Shown here piece by piece: positions 1-5,140 of a stretch of 5,140 bases of DNA (positions within the stretch are counted from its first letter, which is position 1; every line of letters begins with the position of its first letter). This DNA comes from an uncultured Gemmatimonadales bacterium. GTDB lineage: Bacteria; Gemmatimonadota; Gemmatimonadetes; Longimicrobiales; Gaopeijiaceae. The DNA lies in contig CALJLC010000556.1 in assembly GCA_937982605.1 (NCBI GenBank), forward strand, positions 1-5,140, read 5' to 3'. The position numbers and the translations under genes were made by a program. The notes under the pieces were generated by a model. It made no database searches. It saw nothing but the letters and a program-made list of their open reading frames with translations, and was not told the DNA's origin.

Positions 1-1
1 C

Positions 2-151
2 TCGGCCTTCGTCTGCCTCTACCGTACGCTCGTCGAGGGTGTCCCGGACGCCGAGGCGAAGGCGACGATGCACGAGGTCTGGGATCCTGACGATCAGGAC
101 CAGTGGGGCTCGCTGATCCGTCGGGCGCAGGAGGCGTACGGCCGCGACTGA
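2..151 (+). CDS. C-terminal fragment of a probable tyrosine/dual-specificity phosphatase-like protein
   Basis: An open frame enters from the left edge and ends at TGA 149-151, leaving 49 visible residues. The fragment starts SAFVCLYRTLVEGVPDAEA and continues through a Trp/Asp/Gln-rich stretch (VWDPDDQDQWG) to the end, AYGRD. The pattern of a hydrophobic helix with 'LYRTLVEG' followed by an 'EA..TM' helix resembles the segment just after the Cys-X5-Arg signature in small bacterial dual-specificity phosphatase-like proteins. That catalytic loop would lie off-window, so the assignment is inferred from the tail alone. Codon choice (G/C at third positions) fits a real gene. Its stop is only 28 bases from the stop of the convergent gene on the other strand, and I see no convincing terminator hairpin between them. 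That this is coding is fairly sure; the family is tentative. Confidence 0.6.
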   Translation, partial: SAFVCLYRTLVEGVPDAEAKATMHEVWDPDDQDQWGSLIRRAQEAYGRD

Positions 152-179
152 GGCACGGGCGCGGCCCCGGCCGAGCGGC

Positions 180-3100
180 TCAGCCTCCGGGACCGAAGAG
201 ATCGAGGTCGGCCGCCTCCACCGCGGCTCGGTAGTCGGCCCACGCCGTCGTTAGGAACGCGTCGACCCGGGAGGCGAAGTCGCCCACCGCGGTCTCGGCT
301 CGCTCCAGCGCCCGGATCGCCGCCTGCGACGGCTCGGCCCAGCGCCCCGAGCCGATCTCGCCCGAGGCGGTGCCGAGGCGAGAGGTCACCAGGTCGGGCT
401 CGTTGCGGAAGCCCTGGATCTCCTCACCCTCGACGGCCCGGTACAGGCTGTCGAGCCCGGCCTCGATCCGCTCGCCGTGTGCGGCGAGGGAGTCCGCGCG
501 CTCCCCTTCGTGCGCCGCCACGACCTCCTGCACCCGCGCGAGTGTCGCGCGCGCGTCGCGGATCCGGTCCGCCGCGCCGGTGGCGCGACGCTGGGCGTCG
601 AGCAGGCGCTCCTGCAGCGCGACAACGCGGCGTGCGACGGCGGGCTCGTACGACGTCCGTGGATCGGGGAGCAGCCGCAGCGTCGTCTCGACGGTGTCCG
701 GTCCGAGCGAGACCCGCACGACGTACTCGCCGGGAAGCGCCAGCGGGCCGCCCGGCTCCCTCGCCTCCTCGGGGTCGTCCGGCGCGTCCTGAGTCGCGCG
801 GCGCACTCCGGCCCGGTCCATCCCCCACTCGACCTGGTGCACCCCCGGCGTCCCGGGGCCGGTGAGGCGTCGCACGGGCTCGCCGTCGCGGAGGATCCGG
901 ATCGTCACCTCGGGCTCGTCCCGGTCCTCGTCCCCGCCTTCGCCGGGCGTCTCGCCCGCACCCCGCGCGTCGCCGTCGCCGCCCTCCCCCGCGGCTCCCT
1001 CGGGAATCCAGTACCGGATGCGGGCGCCGAACGGGCGGTTCTCCCCCTGGAAGGTCTGGTGGCCGGGGAAGATCGCGCCCGGCTGCTGGGCGAGGATCGC
1101 CTGGACGGCGTCGAGCCCGGGCCAGACGTGCAGCCGTTCCGGAGCTCCCTCGGCGGCGAGCATGCGCAACGGCCGGATGTCGTCGAGCACGAGGAAGGAG
1201 CGGCCGAAGGTCCCCATCACCAGATCGTGCTCCCGGGGATGGATCACCATGTCACGGACCGCGGTGGCGGGTACGCCGTGCGTCCAGCGGCCGAACGTGG
1301 CGCCGGCGTCGAGGCTGACCCACAGGCCCCGATCCGTGCCCACGAAGATCAGCCGGGGCTCGACCGGGTCCTGCACGACCGACAGCGCATAGCCGTCGAC
1401 GTCGGCCGCAATGCGCCGCCACGAGTCGCCGAAGTCCTCCGTATGGTAGACGTACGGGGTCCAGTCGTCGCGCCGGTGATCCTCGACGACCACGAACGCC
1501 TGGCCCGCCGCGTGCACCGATGCATGGATCTGAGGGACCCAGGCCCCTTCCGGAGCCCCGCGCATCCGGTCGATCCGGTTCGACCACGACGCCCCCCCGT
1601 CACGCGTGAGCTGCACGTTGCCGTCGTCCGTCCCGACCCAGACGACCCCCTCCTGCACCGGGCTCGGCGCGATGGCCACGATCGTCGCGTTGTTCTCGGC
1701 GCCCGAGTCGTCGATCGTGAGCCCGCCGGTCTCGAACTGACGCTGGCGCGCGGGGTCGTCGGTGGTGAGGTCGGGGCTGACCGTACGCCAGGTCAGGCCG
1801 TCGTCGTCGCTCACGTGCAGGAACTGCGAACCGAACCAGACCCGCCCTGGGCGGACGGGATCGAGCGCGAGGGCGGCGTTCCAGTTGAAGCGCAGGTCCG
1901 CTTCCTCGGGGTGCGAGGGCGCGGCGCGGCGGAGCTGGCCGGTCAGGCGATCGTACCGGAGCAGCGCACCGCCCTGGTACATGACGTAGCCGAAGCGGCC
2001 GTCCCGCGGATCCGGCGCCATGTCGAAGCCGTCCGCGCAGCAGCCCAGGTTCTCCCACTGGTGATTCTGGATGCCCTGGAAGGTCCACGCGTACGCCGGT
2101 CCCCGGAACGAGTCGTTGTCCTGGGCGCCGCCGTAGACGTTGTACGGCGTCTCCATGTCGACGTTGACGTGGTAGAACTGGCCGATCGGCAGGTTGTGGA
2201 AGACCTGCCAGGTGTGTCCGCCGTCACGGGAGACGGCCACGCCGCCGTCGTTTCCGTCCACGATCAGGGAGGGATCGTCGGGGTGGATCCACCAGGCGTG
2301 ATGGTCGACGTGGACCAGCTCGCCGGAGACGAGGGTCTCGAAGGTGCGCCCCCCGTCCTGGGAGACGTCGACCGGGCTCGCGAGGCGATAGACCCGGTTC
2401 TCGTTGTCCGGCGCGACGAAGATGTCGGCGTAGTAGAAAGGCCTCGGGTTCACGCCGTCGTCGTCGTTGACGACGTCGAAGCTCCGTCCTCCGTCCTCGG
2501 ATCGCAGGAGCACGCTCTTCTCGGCCTCGACGAGCGCGTATACGATGCGCGGATCGCTCGGAGCGACCGCGAGACCGATGCGGCCCAGCTCGCCGGGGGG
2601 CAGGCCGTCGGCGGCGGTCTTTCGGGTCCAGCTGTCGCCTCCGTCGTGCGTGACGTAGATCCCCGAGCCCGGCCCGCCCGACGTCATCGTCCACGGTTCC
2701 CGGCGATGGCTCCACATGGCGGCGAAGAGCTTGTCGGGGTTCCGCGGGTCCATGACGAGGTCTGCGGCGCCCGTGCGCTCGTCGACGAAGAGGACGCGCT
2801 CCCACGTCGTGCCCCGGTCGCGCGTGCGGTACACGCCCCGCTCCCGGGAGTCGCCGAAGGGGCTGCCCGTCACGCCGACGTACACCACGCCCGGCTCCGA
2901 CGGATGGAGGATGATCCGGTGGATGGCGCGCGAGCCCTCCAGCCCCATGTGCTCCCAGCTCTCCCCGCCGTCCAGCGAGCGGTAGATGCCGTTTCCGTGG
3001 TTGACCGAGTTCCGCGGGCTGCCCTCACCCGTGCCGACCCAGATCACGTCCGGATTGCGCTGGTCCACGGCGATCACCCCGATCGACTGGACCGACTGGT

Positions 3101-3377
3101 CGTCGAAGATCGGCTCCCACGCATTGCCGCCGCTCGTGGATCGCCACACACCGCCGGCCGCGGCGCCCACGTAGATCACGTCGGGGTCGGAATGGAGGAC
3201 GTCGATGGCGCTCACGCGCCCGCCCTGGCCCGAGGGACCGACGCTGCGCGCGGCCATGGACTCGAGCGCGGAGAAGTCGACCTGGGCGGCGAGGGGCACG
3301 GCGAGGGGCGCCAGCAAGGCGAGGGGCGCGGCGGCCAGGGAAGCAACGCGCACGCGGGTCGGGAGAGGTGCGGGCAT
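180..3377 (-). CDS. Secreted sortilin/VPS10-like BNR (Asp-box) beta-propeller protein
   Basis: The protein has 1065 residues and belongs to the large bacterial family annotated as WD40/YVTN/BNR-like, sortilin-N or 'glycosyl hydrolase' proteins. Eleven Asp boxes (S/T-x-D-x-G-x-S/T-W/F, the first degenerate) end near residues 87, 141, 192, 250, 300, 346, 390, 530, 598, 653 and 695, which implies one or two multi-bladed beta-propellers. Family blocks seen include SGGPGSGIY (233-241), HVDHHAWW (356-363), GNDGGV (375-380), PIGQFYHV (397-404) and GGAQDNDS (416-423). Residues 783-905 look like a FlgD/Ig-like beta domain, split by an acidic linker at about 794-823; 906-1057 is helical and probably coiled coil. 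I place the start at ATG 3375-3377 because a signal peptide follows at once. The in-frame upstream extension to 3533 is Ser/Arg-rich and unlike a leader. The ribosome site is weak (GGAT, six bases upstream). The substrate or partner is unknown; Asp boxes are structural, so enzymatic activity should not be assumed. Confidence 0.93.
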   Translation of the reverse strand: MPAPLPTRVRVASLAAAPLALLAPLAVPLAAQVDFSALESMAARSVGPSGQGGRVSAIDVLHSDPDVIYVGAAAGGVWRSTSGGNAWEPIFDDQSVQSIGVIAVDQRNPDVIWVGTGEGSPRNSVNHGNGIYRSLDGGESWEHMGLEGSRAIHRIILHPSEPGVVYVGVTGSPFGDSRERGVYRTRDRGTTWERVLFVDERTGAADLVMDPRNPDKLFAAMWSHRREPWTMTSGGPGSGIYVTHDGGDSWTRKTAADGLPPGELGRIGLAVAPSDPRIVYALVEAEKSVLLRSEDGGRSFDVVNDDDGVNPRPFYYADIFVAPDNENRVYRLASPVDVSQDGGRTFETLVSGELVHVDHHAWWIHPDDPSLIVDGNDGGVAVSRDGGHTWQVFHNLPIGQFYHVNVDMETPYNVYGGAQDNDSFRGPAYAWTFQGIQNHQWENLGCCADGFDMAPDPRDGRFGYVMYQGGALLRYDRLTGQLRRAAPSHPEEADLRFNWNAALALDPVRPGRVWFGSQFLHVSDDDGLTWRTVSPDLTTDDPARQRQFETGGLTIDDSGAENNATIVAIAPSPVQEGVVWVGTDDGNVQLTRDGGASWSNRIDRMRGAPEGAWVPQIHASVHAAGQAFVVVEDHRRDDWTPYVYHTEDFGDSWRRIAADVDGYALSVVQDPVEPRLIFVGTDRGLWVSLDAGATFGRWTHGVPATAVRDMVIHPREHDLVMGTFGRSFLVLDDIRPLRMLAAEGAPERLHVWPGLDAVQAILAQQPGAIFPGHQTFQGENRPFGARIRYWIPEGAAGEGGDGDARGAGETPGEGGDEDRDEPEVTIRILRDGEPVRRLTGPGTPGVHQVEWGMDRAGVRRATQDAPDDPEEAREPGGPLALPGEYVVRVSLGPDTVETTLRLLPDPRTSYEPAVARRVVALQERLLDAQRRATGAADRIRDARATLARVQEVVAAHEGERADSLAAHGERIEAGLDSLYRAVEGEEIQGFRNEPDLVTSRLGTASGEIGSGRWAEPSQAAIRALERAETAVGDFASRVDAFLTTAWADYRAAVEAADLDLFGPGG
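207..662 (-). other. Helical, probably coiled-coil C-terminal region of the BNR protein
   Basis: Residues about 906-1057 lack Asp boxes and are rich in Ala, Arg, Glu and Leu with heptad-like spacing (for example RRVVALQERLLDAQRRA and ERIEAGLDSLYRAVEGE). This suggests a helical bundle or hairpin after the propeller and Ig-like parts. A helical tail of this type is common in the long members of the bacterial BNR/sortilin-like family. It could serve in oligomerisation or cell-envelope attachment; that is inference. Confidence 0.55.
909..998 (-). other. Acidic Gly/Glu/Asp low-complexity linker in the BNR protein
   Basis: Residues about 794-823 consist almost only of Gly, Glu, Asp, Ala and Arg, with a little Pro and Thr. 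They lie between the strand-like IRYWIPEG and the next strand-like VTIRILRDGEPV. In family members as I know them these two strands are usually joined by a short turn, so this looks like an expanded surface loop. Its function is unknown. Acidic low-complexity loops can bind divalent cations or act as flexible spacers, but nothing here shows which. Confidence 0.6.
3282..3377 (-). other. Sec signal peptide coding segment of the BNR protein
   Basis: Residues 1-32 begin MPAPLPTRVRV, with two arginines in a short n-region. A long Ala/Leu/Pro hydrophobic core follows (about 11-30), then LAAQ-VDF. Cleavage is likely after Ala-31 or Gln-32. There is no twin-arginine motif and no lipobox cysteine, so the protein should be exported by Sec to the periplasm or beyond as a non-lipoprotein. 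This segment is the main reason for choosing the start at 3377. Confidence 0.8.
3288..3327. repeat. Three copies of the 10-mer GGCGAGGGGC inside the signal peptide
   Basis: GGCGAGGGGC occurs at 3288-3297, 3300-3309 and 3318-3327, spaced 12 and 18 bases apart, both multiples of three. On the coding (-) strand each copy reads Pro-Leu-Ala (residues 18-20, 24-26 and 28-30). The repeat is therefore most simply explained as in-frame duplication or biased codon use within the hydrophobic core, which tolerates length changes. Confidence 0.6.
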
Positions 3378-3573
3378 TCGTGGATCCGGTGACGATTCGA
3401 CGGACGAGCGCGATGAAGGAACGGGAGTCACCGCGACGCCACAAGACCGGTCGGGCCTCGGCGCCGACACGCGCGCCGGCATGCGACGTGAGCTTCCGGT
3501 CGATCCAACCGAAACCCGGCGAGAGGACTCCAAGTAGGGAGTCGAGTTCGATCACCCGTCGGGAGTGCCGGAG
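3378..3573. promoter_or_regulatory. Divergent intergenic region between the BNR and DUF697-like genes
   Basis: The 196 bases between the two divergent starts must hold the promoters of both genes unless leaderless or distant starts are used. I found no convincing -35/-10 pair on either strand. An imperfect dyad, TTCCGGT (3494-3500) and ACCGAA (3508-3513) separated by seven bases, could be an operator. A second inverted repeat, CGGCGC (3459-3464) and GCGCCG (3473-3478), is of a kind expected by chance in DNA this GC-rich. The region is listed for its position; specific sites are not established. Confidence 0.4.
3561..3565 (+). promoter_or_regulatory. Ribosome binding site deciding the start of the DUF697-like gene
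   Basis: GGGAG lies eight bases upstream of ATG 3574-3576, a good Shine-Dalgarno sequence and distance. It overlaps the alternative in-frame GTG at 3565-3567, which has no purine-rich site of its own at a workable distance (the next, near 3538-3542, is 22 bases away). This favours ATG 3574 over GTG 3565. Confidence 0.65.
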
Positions 3574-3957
3574 ATGGCGGAGCAGAAGAAGGACGAAGGG
3601 GGCGCGCGCCGGCGGGCGCGCTGCGAGACGATCGTGCACGCGTCGTCGGTCGCCGCCGGCGCGGCGGCGTCGGTGGCGCTGATCCCCGGCTCCGACGCCG
3701 TGGCCATCATGCCGATCCAGGTGGCCATGGTGGCGGCCGTGGCCCGGGAGTACGGGATCGAGCCGTCGGCGTCCCTCGTGAAGTCCGTGATCTACGCCTC
3801 GCTGGGCTCGATCTTGGGCAAGGCGGGCGCCGGCTTCCTGGTGCGCTGGACGCCGGTGGCGGGCAACACCGTGCGGGCCGCCGTCGCCTTCGGCGTCACC
3901 GAGGCGCTCGGCAAGCTCGTGCTGGACCGCCTGGAAGCGGGCGAAGGGCTGAGCTGA
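3574..3957 (+). CDS. Small DUF697-like membrane-associated protein
   Basis: The protein has 127 residues starting MAEQKKDEGG. A short charged N-terminus (residues 1-18, with an RRR cluster and one Cys) precedes alternating Ala/Gly/Val-rich hydrophobic stretches at about 21-37, 42-57, 70-90 and 94-115. The central pattern, a Pro-Gly turn then SDAVAIMPIQVAMVAAVAREYGI, a Lys-Ser-Val-Ile helix, a Gly-rich hairpin and a second Pro-containing turn before a final helix, matches the layout of DUF697-type domains. In other proteins such domains often follow a GTPase domain or occur in YcjF-like membrane proteins. Here the domain stands alone with no GTPase attached or visible nearby. It is divergent from the BNR gene and convergent with the molybdenum hydroxylase gene, so it is probably transcribed alone. 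The molecular role is unknown. That it is coding is likely (good ribosome site, GC-rich third positions, terminator-like hairpin after the stop); the family call is from pattern memory. Confidence 0.75.
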   Translation: MAEQKKDEGGARRRARCETIVHASSVAAGAAASVALIPGSDAVAIMPIQVAMVAAVAREYGIEPSASLVKSVIYASLGSILGKAGAGFLVRWTPVAGNTVRAAVAFGVTEALGKLVLDRLEAGEGLS

Positions 3958-3962
3958 AGGAC

Positions 3963-3990
3963 GGGCGGACGCGCCGGAGCGCGCCCGCCC
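3963..3990. terminator. Strong hairpin between convergent genes, probable terminator
   Basis: GGGCGGACGCGC (3963-3974) pairs with GCGCGCCCGCCC (3979-3990) around a four-base loop, CGGA. The stem has 12 positions with a single A-C mismatch. It starts five bases after the stop of the DUF697-like gene and ends 26 bases before the stop of the opposing hydroxylase gene, so it could serve both. Neither side has a clear T-run, so it is not a textbook intrinsic terminator. T-poor hairpins of this type are common in very GC-rich bacteria and may instead stabilise 3' ends. Confidence 0.65.
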
Positions 3991-4016
3991 GCAGAGCCTT
4001 CCCGTGCGACGCTTCC

Positions 4017-5140
4017 CTAGCCCCGGAGCTGGTCTCCGACCGGAAGCCTCCTGACCCGTTGTCCGACGGCCGCGTAGATCCCGTTCACGAGCGCGGGAGC
4101 GACCGGCGGCACACCGGGCTCGCCGGCGCCACCCAGCGCGTGCTCGTTCTCGAAGATCGCCACCTGCACGTCCGGCGCGTCCGTGATGCGGCACACCTCG
4201 TAGCTGTCGAAGTTGTCCTCGACGACGGCGCCGTCGCGGACGGTGAGCTCGCTGCGCAGCGCGATCGACAGCCCGAAGATCACCGCCCCCTCCATCTGGG
4301 CGCGGACCCGGTCCGGCGCCACCGCCAGACCGCAGTCGATCGCCATCCAGGCGCGCGGCACGTGCACGTCTCCGCTCTCGTCGACGTGGACCTCGAGGGC
4401 CGCGGCGTTGAAGCTGCCGAAGCTGCGCCACGCCGCCACGCCGATCCCCGTCCGGTCCGGCAGCTGGCGCCCGTACTCGGACATCTGCACGACGCGCTCG
4501 AAGACGGCCTGGAGCCGTTCGGCGTCGACCGGCTTCGGCTCGGGACGGTTCGCCTCCTGGAGCTGCGCCGCGGAGAGCGGGGAGCCGAAGAGCTCGGCCC
4601 ACACGTCGGTCGGCCGTCGCCCCGTCGCTTCGGCGATCTCGTCGACCATCGAGCCGACCGCGAAGGCGTGCTGGATGCTCGTCACCGAGCGGAGCCACCC
4701 GACGCGCACGTGCGCCGGGGCGTCGCCCGAGCGGATGCGGAGGTTCGGCACGGCAAGCGGCTGCTGCATGACGAGGCCGACCTCGAAGGACGTCGCCGCG
4801 GGGGTCGGGTTTCCGGTGGCCGTCTCCATCAGCGACGGATAGGCGGCGCGGTGGTCCCACGCGACGATCCGGCCGTTCGCGTCGAGACCGACCTCCACAC
4901 GCTGCGCGGAGATCGCGTGATAGAAGCCGTGGCGGACATCGTCCTCGCGCGTCCAGACCATCTTGACCGGTCGCTGCGCATGCTGCGCGAGCACCGCGGC
5001 CTCGACGGCGAAGTCGGGCTTCGACTTCCGGCCGAAGGCGCCGCCCAGGAGCGTCGCCTCCACGTAGATGTCGGTCGGCTCGACGCCGACGTACGGCGCC
5101 ACGGTGTTCTGGACCGCCTGAGGATCCTGACAGCACGTCC
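4017..5140 (-). CDS. Molybdopterin-binding subunit of a xanthine dehydrogenase/IorB-type hydroxylase (C-terminal part)
   Basis: About 373 residues are visible, ending at TAG (4017-4019); the gene runs off the right edge. Family members are usually about 700-750 residues, so roughly half is present. The fragment opens TCCQDPQAVQNTVAPYVG, then GGAFGRKSKPDF (fragment residues 32-43), the Gly/Phe/Arg-rich cofactor loop of this family. KMVWTREDD, the GWLRSV block and AIDCGLAVAPDRVRAQMEGA follow. Near the end comes GAGEPGVPPVAPAL, whose Glu (codon 4119-4121) aligns with the catalytic glutamate of molybdenum hydroxylases, so the active site looks intact. The end, RRLPVGDQLRG, is typical of isoquinoline 1-oxidoreductase beta-like proteins. 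Such enzymes hydroxylate N-heterocycles or oxidise aldehydes, passing electrons to a two-[2Fe-2S] partner; IorB-type members are often exported. The partner is not in this window. GTG 5102 is internal, not the start, because homology continues upstream of it. The substrate cannot be told from this fragment. Confidence 0.92.
   Translation of the reverse strand, partial: TCCQDPQAVQNTVAPYVGVEPTDIYVEATLLGGAFGRKSKPDFAVEAAVLAQHAQRPVKMVWTREDDVRHGFYHAISAQRVEVGLDANGRIVAWDHRAAYPSLMETATGNPTPAATSFEVGLVMQQPLAVPNLRIRSGDAPAHVRVGWLRSVTSIQHAFAVGSMVDEIAEATGRRPTDVWAELFGSPLSAAQLQEANRPEPKPVDAERLQAVFERVVQMSEYGRQLPDRTGIGVAAWRSFGSFNAAALEVHVDESGDVHVPRAWMAIDCGLAVAPDRVRAQMEGAVIFGLSIALRSELTVRDGAVVEDNFDSYEVCRITDAPDVQVAIFENEHALGGAGEPGVPPVAPALVNGIYAAVGQRVRRLPVGDQLRG

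Noticed and set aside
152..179. Terminator hairpin between the first two convergent genes
   Set aside because: The best pairing, CGGC 162-165 with GCCG 170-173, is only four base pairs in GC-rich DNA and has no T-run; it is not above chance.
180..3377. Glycoside hydrolase or sialidase activity for the BNR protein
   Set aside because: Asp boxes are structural turns shared by sialidases, GH74 enzymes, sortilins and non-enzymes. I could not identify a catalytic residue set, so an enzyme name is not supported.
477..3392. A 971-codon open frame on the + strand opposite the BNR gene
   Set aside because: Its codons align exactly with those of the BNR gene on the other strand. In that register a stop would need TTA, CTA or TCA codons in the real gene, which are rarely used in GC-rich genomes, so a long open antisense frame is expected. 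The translation shows no domain-like pattern, while the opposite strand has eleven Asp boxes.
3378..3533. N-terminal extension of the BNR gene to a start at 3533
   Set aside because: The extra 52 residues are Ser/Arg/Pro-rich with no hydrophobic segment and would bury the clear signal peptide that begins at the ATG at 3377.
3565..3573. GTG start at 3565 for the DUF697-like gene
   Set aside because: It lacks its own ribosome binding site and overlaps the GGGAG that serves ATG 3574.
5100..5102. GTG at 5102 as the start of a complete 361-residue hydroxylase
   Set aside because: The frame stays open to the window edge and the upstream residues (TCCQDPQAVQNT) continue the family pattern, so the gene is cut by the window rather than short.
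3025..5136. A 703-codon open frame on the - strand spanning three genes
   Set aside because: It runs out of frame through the hydroxylase, antisense to the DUF697-like gene and out of frame into the BNR gene. Its translation is Arg/Gly/Ala-rich low complexity, typical of a GC-rich shadow frame.

Overview
This is a strongly GC-rich bacterial window with tightly packed genes and short gaps. It holds four protein-coding genes: two complete and two cut by the window edges. No RNA gene, CRISPR array, insertion sequence or phage feature is visible. A large secreted sortilin/BNR-repeat protein next to an IorB-type molybdenum hydroxylase, in very GC-rich DNA, suggests Gemmatimonadota or a similar soil/marine lineage. 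That placement is inference only; no marker gene is present.

Layout from left to right. (1) Bases 2-151, + strand: C-terminal tail of a protein resembling the end of a dual-specificity/tyrosine phosphatase-like domain. (2) After a 28-base convergent gap, 180-3377 on the - strand: a 1065-residue exported multi-bladed beta-propeller protein with eleven Asp-box (BNR) motifs, a probable Ig-like segment interrupted by an acidic Gly/Glu/Asp linker, and a helical C-terminus. (3) Bases 3378-3573: the divergent control region shared with the next gene. (4) Bases 3574-3957, + strand: a 127-residue DUF697-like membrane-associated protein. (5) Bases 3958-4016: a convergent gap with a strong hairpin, probably a transcription terminator. 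(6) Bases 4017-5140, - strand: the C-terminal part of a molybdopterin-binding subunit of the xanthine dehydrogenase/isoquinoline 1-oxidoreductase (IorB) family, whose N-terminal part lies beyond the right edge.

The strands run +, -, +, -, so no two neighbouring genes here can share a transcript, and nothing shows that they act in one pathway. The window looks like ordinary chromosomal housekeeping/accessory content. I see no convincing new system. The points most worth checking are the lone adjacent cysteine pair in the propeller protein, its linker and helical tail, and the stand-alone DUF697-like protein.
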